64,000 bases of DNA, taken from CAZAZQ01 sp964489705 (lineage in GTDB: Bacteria; Zixibacteria; MSB-5A5; GN15; FEB-12). A program made the translations under genes and the position numbers. This document shows positions 56,901 to 64,000 of this stretch, piece after piece; the first letter of the stretch is position 1, and every line of letters begins with the position of its first letter. The notes below the pieces were generated by a model. That model saw only the letters and a program-made list of their open reading frames with translations. It ran no database searches and had not been told where the DNA came from. The DNA is taken from contig CAZAZQ010000003.1 of NCBI GenBank assembly GCA_964489705.1, forward strand, positions 124,001 through 188,000, read 5' to 3'.

Positions 56901-57330
56901 ATTTCCAGTTACTCTTTTGAGAAAGATCAATGACCGGCGAAACGAGCCATTCGTCCTGCGTTCCGGTATAGTTTTCATCATAAAAGCAGGAGGCGTTATA
57001 TGCCCCTTCATACGGATTGTACGAATCAATTTCCCACGTAAAGGGATTATTGATAACCGCAGTCCAGCCGGTCGGCGGCACTGCTCCCCCTTCGAATCCT
57101 TCCCAGAGGATTTCGCCAACAGGAGTTCGGGCCGGAATCATTTGATATGCTTGTTTGGGATTTGACTTCAGATCCGGCGAATATGCTGGCATTTGTGCTT
57201 TTAGTTCCTGCAGCTTTGCAGCTAACTCGTCCGGTTTCGGCTCAACATTCGAGGCATATGCCGACAGGCAAAATGCCGCAACCAAGACAAGCGATAAAAG
57301 GATACTTAAAGGAGTTTTCCATTTACCCAT
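53950..57330 (-). CDS. Giant secreted dockerin protein with duplicated domain
   Basis: 1126 residues with a signal peptide (TPLSILLSLVLVAAFCLSAYA). Residues about 75-230 are a choice-of-anchor-J/MAM-like jelly roll (WEGFEGGAVPPTGWTAVINN, DEWLVSPVIDLS). Cys-rich segments follow. Residues about 420-555 and 560-690 are a tandem copy of one domain, each with TTCGRGDDYNNTCLG and YYLMIDTWPSPxCIPDF, still alike at the DNA level. Then come Ig-like repeats (INFGTASPGETGDTILTIGNTG). The C-terminus is a dockerin (GDLNMDGNVNVADLTYFVQF, then PNVADLTYLVNYLFGNG). It is secreted and probably part of a cell-surface assembly. It lacks a T9SS sorting tail. Confidence 0.88.
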   Translation of the reverse strand: MGKWKTPLSILLSLVLVAAFCLSAYASNVEPKPDELAAKLQELKAQMPAYSPDLKSNPKQAYQMIPARTPVGEILWEGFEGGAVPPTGWTAVINNPFTWEIDSYNPYEGAYNASCFYDENYTGTQDEWLVSPVIDLSQKSNWKLDFWWMGSYYWSVDPYDNCNLEVWISTDGGANFTTMLWSEDGVGEFSNWTWYKATIDLAAYSAESNVKIGFRYYGYDGAQFSIDAISINDEALPVGRCCYGDPSAPDCVDTTEAACGDLGGSWDANLDCTNNPCPIAPSNDDCVNAELIPGPFPATATGSTEGATIDCPGVLDWNAVWYKFEAPNAYNNITIDFCTSPYDVECIGVVLYANCDDCSNYILNTDIQWNDCGGTNKPLITWEDLPGPATYYYPVFIGDANCDYVATPFEFVVNVTEAEPPAEGDNCDNPLVINLPADMPYADENQTTCGRGDDYNNTCLGYYDGGEDIIYQINVASAVDVDITLDPKGTTYTGMLVDASCPADPSSCIATSSNSGGSAHTISGLHLEAGTYYLMIDTWPSPDCIPDFNLTITASAGPEPGDDCNDPILVKLPTDLPYSDLSQTTCGRGDDYNNTCLGSYDGGEDIIYKLDVSSSVSVTITMDPKGTTWSGMLLDDACPADASDCIATVTGSSSDPRVIENIVLAPGIYYLMIDTWPSPNCIPDFDLTIEAGAAPPEITYDPSSINFGTASPGETGDTILTIGNTGEQDLVYSISISYGLKEIDGANITTPDSYTPGATADITFHLQNASSDAEWLDEATITFPAGVTVNTSTDFIVEDNTSHYLQYDGSTGDGITVTWFDYNGGYGNIYSTEMATAVMNLSFDGSLSGDLTLNYTISGDEYGSPPHDVSGSLTLPMSDPTTSWLSVTPTSGTVAGGSQEPVTVSFTTAGLPAGVYNAHIIISHNAGDDVDIPVTLTVGGGIYTILLDPDPLMVPYAYTLDPMEAKIYVGDDFEPGYSVNDINLSTVMINGTITPTSATIIPSYPDMTGPILKVTCSARDLILFYGFLYDTTIQTYSVSGEFNDSTPFTEEGECVYIGHRSGDLNMDGNVNVADLTYFVQFLFAGGPPPVVMELADVDASGGDPNVADLTYLVNYLFGNGNPPMHH

Positions 57331-57906
57331 TTACTTACCTCTCTTTGTTGAATAGTTACTCTTAAAGGGCTGACAAAATAACGAAAAAGGATTAGTTTTG
57401 CTGCGATAGACACCACCTCCTCACATTAAAAAGCATTTTGCCACGTGTGAGACGTGATTTATTTATTTTTCAACATGAAGACGTTCCGGTAAACGTCCGT
57501 ATCATTTTTACTTATTGAATCGCTTGCTGTAGACTTTATCTGTTACTCTTCTCTGTGATTCCTTTTTATCAAGAAATGAATCTTGACGTACCAATTAAAG
57601 ATACGATTTCCACTGCTAATGTCAAGTCTGTTTTGTCCTTTTCCAGCTATTTTTTGGTGTTTTCCCAAGTCCTGCATTTTTCGCTGGAGGCTTGTTACTC
57701 TCTCTTATGATTTTCCCATCTATCAGCTTCTCGTTTGCCATTCTATGAAAAGATACAAGAAAGAATCCCTCGTTCAAGGGAACAACACCGTCCACAAGCC
57801 TTTCCTGATGTGACTTTGTTTTTGACTCGACCATTCAATTTCTTTATACTTTACGGAACTTAGCAATGAAAACAAGCTATGAAGTAGTGGAAGATAAAGG
57901 TTTTCT
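57331..57906. other. AT-rich intergenic region between the dockerin gene and serS
   Basis: About 575 bases with no supported gene. It is distinctly A+T-rich and must contain the promoters of the two divergent genes. A small inverted repeat (CACGT-N5-ACGTG at 57442-57456) stands out, meaning unknown. The ORFs here are short, lack family resemblance, and I reject them. Confidence 0.5.
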
Positions 57907-59172
57907 ATGCTCGATATAAAATTTATTCGCGAACAACCGGATACGGTAAAAGCCGGCATTGCCAAGAAAAACGATACCAGCGATATTGATTCCCTCCTCA
58001 CGCTCGACCAAAAACGCCGCGACATCATTCGGGAAGCAGAGCAGCTAAAAGCGGAGCGGAACAAAGTTTCCGCCCTCATTGCCAAAAAGAAAAAAGCGGG
58101 TGAAGATGCCGACGATGAAGTGCGTCGGATGCGGGCGGTGGGGGAAAAAATTGCCGAGTTGGACCGGGCACTCAAGGAAGTTGAAGAGCAATTGCATACC
58201 GCTCTTTCCTGGATTCCCAATCTCCCGCACCATTCCGTGCCGGTCGGCGAAGACGAGAGTGCCAATGTCGTCGTTCGCGAGTGGGGAGAAGTGCCCTCCC
58301 CCTCCTTCGAGGTACTCCCGCATTGGGAAATCGGGGAGAAGCTCGGCATTATCGACCTTCCCGCAGCGGCAAAAATCGCCGGTTCCGGTTTCTTTCTCCT
58401 CAAGGGGATGGGCGCTCGTTACCAGCGGGCTCTCATAAACTACATGCTGGATGTCCATACCGGCGACGGTTTTATCGAACATACCGTTCCCTATATCGTA
58501 ACCTCCGACACCATGTTCGGTACCGGGCAGCTTCCCAAGCTCGATGAGGACATGTACAAAATCGAAAAGGACAACTTGTACTTGATTCCAACCGGTGAGG
58601 TCCCGTTGACGAACCTCTTCCGCAAGCAGATTTTGGATTACCGGCAGCTCCCCCTCTACCTGGTGACCCATACCCCGTGTTTCCGTCGGGAAGCGGGAGC
58701 GGCGGGCAAGGATACGAGAGGACTGTTGCGGGTGCATCAGTTCGACAAGGTGGAGCTGGTCAAGATTGTCCGCCCGGAAACTTCCTATGAGGAGCTGGAA
58801 ACGCTGTTGCAGCAAGCGGAAAAGATTATTCAGGGCTTGAAATTGCCCTATCGTATCGTCGAGTTGGCGACCGGAGATTTGACCTTTGCCTCTACGAAAT
58901 GTTACGATATCGAAGTCTGGTCGGCAGGGGTAAAAAAATACTTGGAGGTCTCTTCCGTTTCCAATTTCGAAGCCTTCCAGGCGCGGCGGATGGGCTGCCG
59001 TTTCCGTGACGAGGATAAAACGGTGAAATTCCCGCATACCCTCAACGGTTCCGGGGTGGCGTTGCCGCGGTTGCTGGCGGCGTTGTGGGAAAACTACCAA
59101 AACGAGGACGGAACAATTACCGTGCCGGAGGTGCTTCGTCCCTATCTGGGAGGATTGCAGACAATAGGCTGA
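57907..59172 (+). CDS. serS: Seryl-tRNA synthetase
   Basis: 421 residues. The N-terminal coiled-coil arm (residues about 30-105) precedes a class II catalytic core with motif 2 FRREAGAAGKDTRGLLRVHQF and motif 3 LNGSGVALPRLLAALWENYQ. It charges tRNA-Ser and, by known biochemistry, also tRNA-Sec, so it supplies the first step of the selenocysteine pathway as well. Stop and next start overlap (TGATG). Confidence 0.98.
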   Translation: MLDIKFIREQPDTVKAGIAKKNDTSDIDSLLTLDQKRRDIIREAEQLKAERNKVSALIAKKKKAGEDADDEVRRMRAVGEKIAELDRALKEVEEQLHTALSWIPNLPHHSVPVGEDESANVVVREWGEVPSPSFEVLPHWEIGEKLGIIDLPAAAKIAGSGFFLLKGMGARYQRALINYMLDVHTGDGFIEHTVPYIVTSDTMFGTGQLPKLDEDMYKIEKDNLYLIPTGEVPLTNLFRKQILDYRQLPLYLVTHTPCFRREAGAAGKDTRGLLRVHQFDKVELVKIVRPETSYEELETLLQQAEKIIQGLKLPYRIVELATGDLTFASTKCYDIEVWSAGVKKYLEVSSVSNFEAFQARRMGCRFRDEDKTVKFPHTLNGSGVALPRLLAALWENYQNEDGTITVPEVLRPYLGGLQTIG

Positions 59173-60428
59173 TGTCTTCTTCATCATACATCTCGGGTGG
59201 ATTGAGCCGGTTTTACATCGGCAAGTCGACCATTTTCAAAGCCTTCCTGCTGGGGTCGGTGGCGGTGGTGTCGGCACTTTTTATTTGGTATACCTTCGAT
59301 GTCATCAGGAAGCTGCAAACCGACACCCGCTCGCAGGTGGAGAAGTACGTCAAGCTCTGGCAGTTGGTCGCCAACTCTCCGACCTCCGGTTCGGAGTTGC
59401 AGTTCATTTTTGACGAGATTATCGTCAAAGCGAATTTCCCGATTATCGTGTTGAACAGCGAGCGGGAACCGATCCATTGGCGCAATATCAAGGGGATTCC
59501 CCCGACTGACACGACCTTTCAAACCCGAGAGCGTCTGAAAAAAGTGGCGGAAAGGATGATTGAGCAGCACGGTGAATTTCCTTTGCGCTTTGGGGAGGGG
59601 CACGTCAATTATTTCTGCTACGGCGATTCCGAGGTTATCCGGCAATTGACCATGATGCCGTTTATCGAAATCGGCATTGTGATAGCCTTTATGATTGTGG
59701 CGATTATCGGTTTTCAGAATATCCGCAAGAGCGAGGAGCGCCATATCTGGGTCGGTATGGCAAAGGAGACCGCCCACCAGTTGGGCACCCCGATAACGTC
59801 GTTGATGGGTTGGACGGAGGTGATGAAGACGCAGTGTTCGCTGGAGCAGCCGTCGGCGGAAGATTTGGCGGAGATTGCCAACGTCGTGTCGAACATGAAA
59901 ATCGATATTGAACGGTTGGAAAAAATCGCCAACCGCTTCAGCCAGATCGGCTCGGCACCGGATCTCCAGCCCAGCGATCTGAACAAAGTTATCATGGACA
60001 CCGTCGAGTACTACCGCCGCCGGTTGCCCTTTCAAGGAGAAGGGATTCAAATTAATTTTACTCCCAACAAAGAACTTCCCCAGGTATGGTTGAATGCGGA
60101 GCTGTTGAGTTGGGCGCTTGAAAATCTTATCAAGAACGCCTTACAGGCGGTGGATTCCAAAACCGGCAGAGTGGATATCCGCGCTTCCCTGCTTCCCCAT
60201 AAGCCGTATGTGGCGATTGAAATTGCCGATAACGGTCATGGCATCCCGGCTGCGGCGGTGCGGAAAATATTCCGAGCCGGTTTCACGACCAAAAAGCGCG
60301 GCTGGGGGTTGGGGTTGTCGTTGGTGAGGCGGATAGTGGAAGAATCGCATAGAGGAAAGGTCTCGCTGAAACGTTCCAAACAGGGTGAGACCGTTTTTGA
60401 AATCCTCTTACCCGTACACGGAAAATGA
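59172..60428 (+). CDS. PorY-like sensor histidine kinase
   Basis: 418 residues from the ATG at 59172, which overlaps the serS stop; the longer frame from 59085 lies inside serS. Two membrane helices (about 22-44 and 175-200) frame an extracytoplasmic sensor of about 130 residues. The kinase core has WVGMAKETAHQLGTPITSLMGW (phospho-His), N box LIKNALQAV, and IADNGHGIP, GWGLGLSLVRRI. The H-box wording is that of PorY, the kinase that with PorX controls type IX secretion genes in Bacteroidota. The partner porX-like gene begins ten bases later. Confidence 0.9.
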   Translation: MSSSSYISGGLSRFYIGKSTIFKAFLLGSVAVVSALFIWYTFDVIRKLQTDTRSQVEKYVKLWQLVANSPTSGSELQFIFDEIIVKANFPIIVLNSEREPIHWRNIKGIPPTDTTFQTRERLKKVAERMIEQHGEFPLRFGEGHVNYFCYGDSEVIRQLTMMPFIEIGIVIAFMIVAIIGFQNIRKSEERHIWVGMAKETAHQLGTPITSLMGWTEVMKTQCSLEQPSAEDLAEIANVVSNMKIDIERLEKIANRFSQIGSAPDLQPSDLNKVIMDTVEYYRRRLPFQGEGIQINFTPNKELPQVWLNAELLSWALENLIKNALQAVDSKTGRVDIRASLLPHKPYVAIEIADNGHGIPAAAVRKIFRAGFTTKKRGWGLGLSLVRRIVEESHRGKVSLKRSKQGETVFEILLPVHGK

Positions 60429-60438
60429 TGAGGAAAAA

Positions 60439-61998
60439 ATGGCAGGAACGACGGAAAAGAAAAAAATCCTGTGGGTCGACGATGAAATCGATTCCTTGAA
60501 GTCGCATTTTGTCTTTTTGCAGAACAAAGGGTTTCAGGTGGTCGGGGCAATGTCCGGCGACGATGCCCTGGTAAAAATTCAACAGGACAACTATGATCTA
60601 ATCCTCCTTGACGAAATGATGCCGGGAAAAGACGGCTTGACGACCTTGGAGGAAATCAAAGAGTTACAACCTCACCTGCCGGTCGTTATGGTAACGAAGT
60701 CCGAAGAAGAATCGTTGATGGAAGAAGCCATCGGGCAGAAAATCGCCGATTACTTGGTCAAGCCGGTCAATCCTTCGCAAGTGTTGTTGGTCATCAAACG
60801 CCTATTGGACTCCAAAAAAATCATCGGCAGCTCTTCCATGAAGCGTTACATAACGGAAATCAATCGCTTTAATCAGCGTCTGTTCGGTGCCATGAATCCC
60901 GAAGACTGGTTCGAGGCGGCGCGGATTATTTCATGGTGGAACTTGGAGCTGGATGAGCAGACCGACGTCGGCTTGGAGCAGACGCTGGAGGGAACACGCA
61001 AAGAGTGGAACACCGAGTTCACCAAGTACATTCTCAACCATTATCAAAAATGGCTTTTTTCCGACAAACGCCCGCCGCTGTCGCCGGACATCGCCGCTAA
61101 GTACGTCATTCCCCGCTTGAAGCAGAAAGAGAAAGTGGTGTTCATTGTCGTAGATTGTATGCGGTTAGACCAGTGGATGCTCGTCGAACCGTTGGTAGCG
61201 GAGTACTTCACCGTCAAGCGGGACTACTACTTTTCCCTTCTGCCGAGTGCCACTCCCTTTGCCCGGAATGCTCTTTTCGCCGGTATGTTTCCCGACGACA
61301 TTCACAAGACGTACCCGGACAACTACCGCACTCAGGACGAGGGTTCCTTGAACCGTAACGAAGATAAGTTCCTGTTGGACAATCTCGCCCGCCACGGCTT
61401 GCGGCTGGAGAAGAGCTTTGCCTATGTGAAGATTCACAACAACACCGAAGGGGAAACGGTTGCCAAGCGGATAGCCGACTTTTTCCAAAAGCAGGTGGTG
61501 ACGTTCGTGTTCAACTTCCTCGACATTTTGGCGCACGGTCGCTCCAACAATGTCATTTTGAAAGAGATTGCCGGAACGGAAGCGGCTTTCCGTTCCCTGA
61601 TGAAAAGCTGGTTCATTCACTCACCGTTGTTTGCCATTTTGAAGTCGTTTGCCGCCAAGGACTTCACGGTAATAGTCACCTCCGACCACGGATCGGTGTT
61701 GTGCAAGCGCGGCACCATGGCGCACGGCAAACGCACCACTTCCACTAACCTGCGCTACAAGTACGGCGACAACTTGAATTCCGACCCCAAAGAATCGGTT
61801 CTGATAAAAAAGCCGCAGCAGTGGCGGTTGCCGGCGTTCAGTTTGGCGACGACTTATATTCTTGCCAAGGAAGATTTTTACTTTGTCTATCCCAACAACT
61901 ATAACGAGATGGTGCGCCAGTTCCAGAATTCCTTCCAACACGGTGGAATTTCTCTGGAAGAGATGGTCGTGCCGGTGGCGGTTCTGACTCCACGGTGA
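60439..61998 (+). CDS. PorX-like response regulator with PglZ/alkaline-phosphatase-type domain
   Basis: 519 residues from the ATG at 60439 (GAGGAAAAA precedes). Residues about 8-125 are a receiver (ILWVDDE, LLDEMMPGKDGL with the phospho-Asp, VTKSEEES, KPVNPS). A helical linker leads to a PglZ domain (VVDCMRLDQW, SATPFARNALFAGMFPDDI, TSDHGS, FQHGGISLEEMVVPV), an alkaline-phosphatase-like fold with metal ligands apparently in place. This is the PorX architecture. In Bacteroidota PorX acts with PorY on T9SS gene expression, and its PglZ domain is a phosphodiesterase. There is no DNA-binding domain. Confidence 0.9.
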   Translation: MAGTTEKKKILWVDDEIDSLKSHFVFLQNKGFQVVGAMSGDDALVKIQQDNYDLILLDEMMPGKDGLTTLEEIKELQPHLPVVMVTKSEEESLMEEAIGQKIADYLVKPVNPSQVLLVIKRLLDSKKIIGSSSMKRYITEINRFNQRLFGAMNPEDWFEAARIISWWNLELDEQTDVGLEQTLEGTRKEWNTEFTKYILNHYQKWLFSDKRPPLSPDIAAKYVIPRLKQKEKVVFIVVDCMRLDQWMLVEPLVAEYFTVKRDYYFSLLPSATPFARNALFAGMFPDDIHKTYPDNYRTQDEGSLNRNEDKFLLDNLARHGLRLEKSFAYVKIHNNTEGETVAKRIADFFQKQVVTFVFNFLDILAHGRSNNVILKEIAGTEAAFRSLMKSWFIHSPLFAILKSFAAKDFTVIVTSDHGSVLCKRGTMAHGKRTTSTNLRYKYGDNLNSDPKESVLIKKPQQWRLPAFSLATTYILAKEDFYFVYPNNYNEMVRQFQNSFQHGGISLEEMVVPVAVLTPR

Positions 61999-62002
61999 GG
62001 CG

Positions 62003-62437
62003 ATGGAACGGGAATTGAACATCGTCTCTCATTCGGAAGAGCAGACTTTGGCGTTGGCTCAAAAACTGGAGCCCCACCTTCGGTCGCCTCATGTGATTGT
62101 CCTGACCGGCGAGTTGGGTTCGGGCAAAACGGTCTTTGTGCGCGGTTTGGGCAAGGCGAGAGGAATTGACGAAAACCTTATCTGCTCCCCTTCCTTCACA
62201 ATGGTCAACGAATATCCCGGCGAAAAACCGCTCTTTCATTTTGACCTCTATCGACTGCATGACCTTTCCGAACTGGAAGAGCTGGGCTGGAATGAATACC
62301 TTTCCCGCGACGGGCTGGTGGTTATCGAATGGGGAGAGAAAGCGGACGGTTACCTCCCCAGCCGCTACTATCAGATTCATTTTACCATTTTAAGTGAACA
62401 AGAGCGTAAAATCGTTATCTCCTTGGTGCAATCATGA
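62003..62437 (+). CDS. tsaE: tRNA threonylcarbamoyladenosine biosynthesis ATPase TsaE
   Basis: 144 residues. Walker A GELGSGKTVFVRGLG, then SPSFTMVNEYPG, FHFDLYRL and VIEWGEKADGYLP, all standard for TsaE. It drives the TsaB/TsaD/TsaE step that attaches threonylcarbamoyl to A37 of tRNAs. It starts four bases after the porX-like stop and overlaps tsaB by four (ATGA). Confidence 0.96.
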   Translation: MERELNIVSHSEEQTLALAQKLEPHLRSPHVIVLTGELGSGKTVFVRGLGKARGIDENLICSPSFTMVNEYPGEKPLFHFDLYRLHDLSELEELGWNEYLSRDGLVVIEWGEKADGYLPSRYYQIHFTILSEQERKIVISLVQS

Positions 62438-63129
62438 GCGATTTCGACTTTCTCAATATTCTTGCTATCGATACCTCATCGTCGGATTTGAAATTGGGTT
62501 TGATGTTCGGCGGCGACCGGATGGTGAAATCCTCCAACCGCGTCGAGAAGTCGCATGGCCAACAAATTATCAAGCGGATAGGAGAACTGTTTCAGTCCGC
62601 CGGTTTGCAAACAACCGACCTGCACGCTCTCGTCGTGTGCACCGGACCCGGTTCTTTTACCGGACTGCGCATCGGGTTGGCGGCGGCAAAGGGAATGGCG
62701 GTGGCGTTGGATATTCCGCTGGTGGGAGTGCCTTTGTTTGAAATCGCCGCTTATAAGCTGAGGAATATCAAGGAGCTCGTCTACGTGGTGTTGGCTTTCA
62801 ATCGGGAAGAATGTTTCGTCGCTCCGGTCCGGCAAGGAGAGGTAAAAAAAGAAGATATCGCTCTCGTCCCTTATCGTGACCTAGCGAAGGTAGTCGGTGA
62901 CAACCGCATTGCCGGGATGGGGGTAGATGTGAAAGCGCTCGTACCGGAGGCGGGCTCGGTCGATATGTCTGAGCGTTTGCGCTATGATGCCACGGAGTTG
63001 TTGGATATTGGACGGATGAAGCTGGAAGAGGGAATACGAGACGATATTGCCCAATTGGAGCCGTTGTACCTGCGAAAATCACAAGCGGAATTGCGCTTTG
63101 AACAACGACAACGAAAAAAGGAGCAGTAG
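62434..63129 (+). CDS. tsaB: tRNA threonylcarbamoyladenosine biosynthesis protein TsaB
   Basis: 231 residues, an ASKHA-fold partner of TsaD. Typical segments are NILAIDTSSSDLKLGL, VCTGPGSFTGLRIGLAAAKGMAVAL and GVPLFEIAA. It scaffolds the t6A complex; tsaD is not in the window. The gene's end overlaps rimI by about 30 bases. Confidence 0.95.
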   Translation: MSDFDFLNILAIDTSSSDLKLGLMFGGDRMVKSSNRVEKSHGQQIIKRIGELFQSAGLQTTDLHALVVCTGPGSFTGLRIGLAAAKGMAVALDIPLVGVPLFEIAAYKLRNIKELVYVVLAFNREECFVAPVRQGEVKKEDIALVPYRDLAKVVGDNRIAGMGVDVKALVPEAGSVDMSERLRYDATELLDIGRMKLEEGIRDDIAQLEPLYLRKSQAELRFEQRQRKKEQ

Positions 63130-63586
63130 GATCATCCTTCGCGAGATGACCACCGAGGATATTCCTCAGGTCATAGCGTTGGAGAAGGAAATATTTTCCG
63201 ACCCCTGGCCCCCCTCAGCATTCGAGGAACATTTGACACTTGACGGCTGGGGCGCCTTCGTGGCGGAGAAGGAAGGAGAGGTGGTCGGCTATGCCTGTTA
63301 TTATGTGGTTGATATTGAAGGGCATTTGACCAATATTGCCGTTCATCCCGCCTTGCGGAGAAAATCGGTTGCCAGGAGGTTATTGGAGCGTATCTTAGAG
63401 GTTGTGCAGGCAAGCGGCTGTGAGTATATATTGCTCGAAGTCAGGCCCGGGAACAAGGAAGCCCGCGCCTTTTACGAGCGGTTCGGATTTACGTTATTGT
63501 ATCGCAGACCGTATTACTACCGACATCCGCTCGAGGATGCCCTGGTGCTGGTACGCTATTTGAAAGGTGACAGGAAAGTATTGTAA
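63098..63586 (+). CDS. rimI: Ribosomal-protein-alanine N-acetyltransferase RimI
   Basis: About 162 residues, a GNAT acetyltransferase with IILREMTTEDIPQVIALEKEIF, the acetyl-CoA loop VHPALRRKSVARRLLE, and LEVRPGNKEARAFYERFGF. RimI acetylates the N-terminal Ala of ribosomal protein S18. The start is uncertain: a TTG at 63098 keeps the first strand of the domain, while the ATG at 63146 would cut it off and a frame from 63047 lies further into tsaB. The tsaB-rimI order is widespread. Confidence 0.9.
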   Translation: MNNDNEKRSSRIILREMTTEDIPQVIALEKEIFSDPWPPSAFEEHLTLDGWGAFVAEKEGEVVGYACYYVVDIEGHLTNIAVHPALRRKSVARRLLERILEVVQASGCEYILLEVRPGNKEARAFYERFGFTLLYRRPYYYRHPLEDALVLVRYLKGDRKVL

Positions 63587-63589
63587 CGT

Positions 63590-64000
63590 ATGGCATGGTT
63601 TAGAAAATCGAAGACCGGTCCCACCCCGCAGGAGAAACGGAACATTCCCGAAGGGTTGTGGACCAAGTGCCCTTCCTGCGGGGAGATTGTCTACAGCAAG
63701 AAGATGGAAGAGCTGTTGTGGGTCTGTCCCAGTTGCCGCTACCACTTCCGCATTTCCACCCGCAAGTATATCGAACTTCTGCTTGATGAAAATTCCTTGG
63801 AGGAATACGACGCCAACTTGACCTCGAAAGACCCGCTGAAATTCAAGGATTCCAAGAAATATCCCGATCGCATCAAAGCCGCCCAGCAAAAGACCGGCGC
63901 CAAAGAAGGCGTCATCGCCGGAATGGCGACTATCGGCGGGATACCAATTTCTTTTGCAATCATGAACTTTGAGTTTATCGGCGGCTCGATGGGATCGGTG
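63590..64000 (+). CDS. accD: Acetyl-CoA carboxylase carboxyltransferase beta subunit (partial)
   Basis: 137 codons are visible before the window ends. An N-terminal zinc ribbon (LWTKCPSCGEIVYSKKMEELLW, then VCPSCRYHFR) precedes the start of the carboxyltransferase core (GVIAGMATIGGIPISFAIMNF, FIGGSMGSV). AccD transfers CO2 from carboxybiotin to acetyl-CoA with AccA. It begins three bases after the rimI stop. The remainder, about 150 residues, lies outside. The other acc gene in this window, accB, is 35 kb away, so the acc genes are dispersed. Confidence 0.96.
   Translation, partial: MAWFRKSKTGPTPQEKRNIPEGLWTKCPSCGEIVYSKKMEELLWVCPSCRYHFRISTRKYIELLLDENSLEEYDANLTSKDPLKFKDSKKYPDRIKAAQQKTGAKEGVIAGMATIGGIPISFAIMNFEFIGGSMGSV

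Overview
The window comes from a bacterium of the FCB superphylum, most plausibly a Zixibacteria-like candidate phylum. This placement is inferred from protein style and has not been tested phylogenetically. The indications are a secreted protein with a Por-type (T9SS) C-terminal sorting domain, two proteins with dockerin-like repeats of the type common in Zixibacteria, a PorY/PorX-type two-component pair beside tsaE, and many starts with weak ribosome binding sites. Core genes (uvrA, mutM, serS, accB, accD, pdxS, tsaE/tsaB) show that this is chromosome. I see no phage, insertion sequence, CRISPR array, rRNA or tRNA.

Layout. 1-4.9 kb: a secreted T9SS-type protein, a hairpin-rich intergenic stretch, and a slipin/NfeD membrane-quality pair. 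4.9-10.7 kb (minus strand): an amidohydrolase, selB and selA, and a lipoprotein M28 peptidase. 11-14.6 kb (plus): an operon opening with a HEAT-repeat/cyclophilin fusion, preceded by a terminator in its leader. 14.7-24.9 kb: a sulfur island. On the minus strand it holds a ferritin-like protein, a YeiH-type transporter, a cytidylate-kinase-like protein, a TauE/SafE transporter, a small membrane protein and qmoC. Divergently on the plus strand it holds sat-aprB-aprA. The shared 750-base control region carries two recognisable promoters and three TGTGA-N6-TCACA-type palindromes, the half-site family used by CRP/FNR relatives including HcpR of sulfate reducers. 25-34 kb: Fe-S/cysteine-cluster and housekeeping genes, accB, pilT, and an octaheme cytochrome c. 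34-39 kb: a VWA-like membrane protein, a stand-alone HisKA-like protein, a saccharopine-dehydrogenase-like enzyme and pdxS. 39.5-44 kb: an Rrf2 regulator divergent from four tandem pseudopilin-like paralogues, one fused to a LamG lectin-like domain. 44-50 kb: a KamA-type radical SAM enzyme, an excisionase-type HTH/DUF2087 protein, a membrane glycosyltransferase and selD. 50-64 kb: uvrA-mutM, a giant dockerin protein, and serS-porY-porX-tsaE-tsaB-rimI-accD.

How the genes work together. Sat, AprBA and QmoC are the activation, APS-reduction and membrane electron-transfer parts of dissimilatory sulfate metabolism. qmoA, qmoB and dsr genes are not here, so the direction (sulfate reduction or sulfur oxidation) cannot be decided from this window. 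SelA, SelB and SelD make up the selenocysteine pathway apart from its tRNA (selC, not seen). SelD itself is a selenoprotein: its true start lies 72 bases upstream of the first open stretch, reading through an in-frame UGA at 49776-49778 that is followed by a compact bacterial SECIS-like hairpin. The pseudopilin array and the PorXY pair point to a substantial investment in surface protein display.
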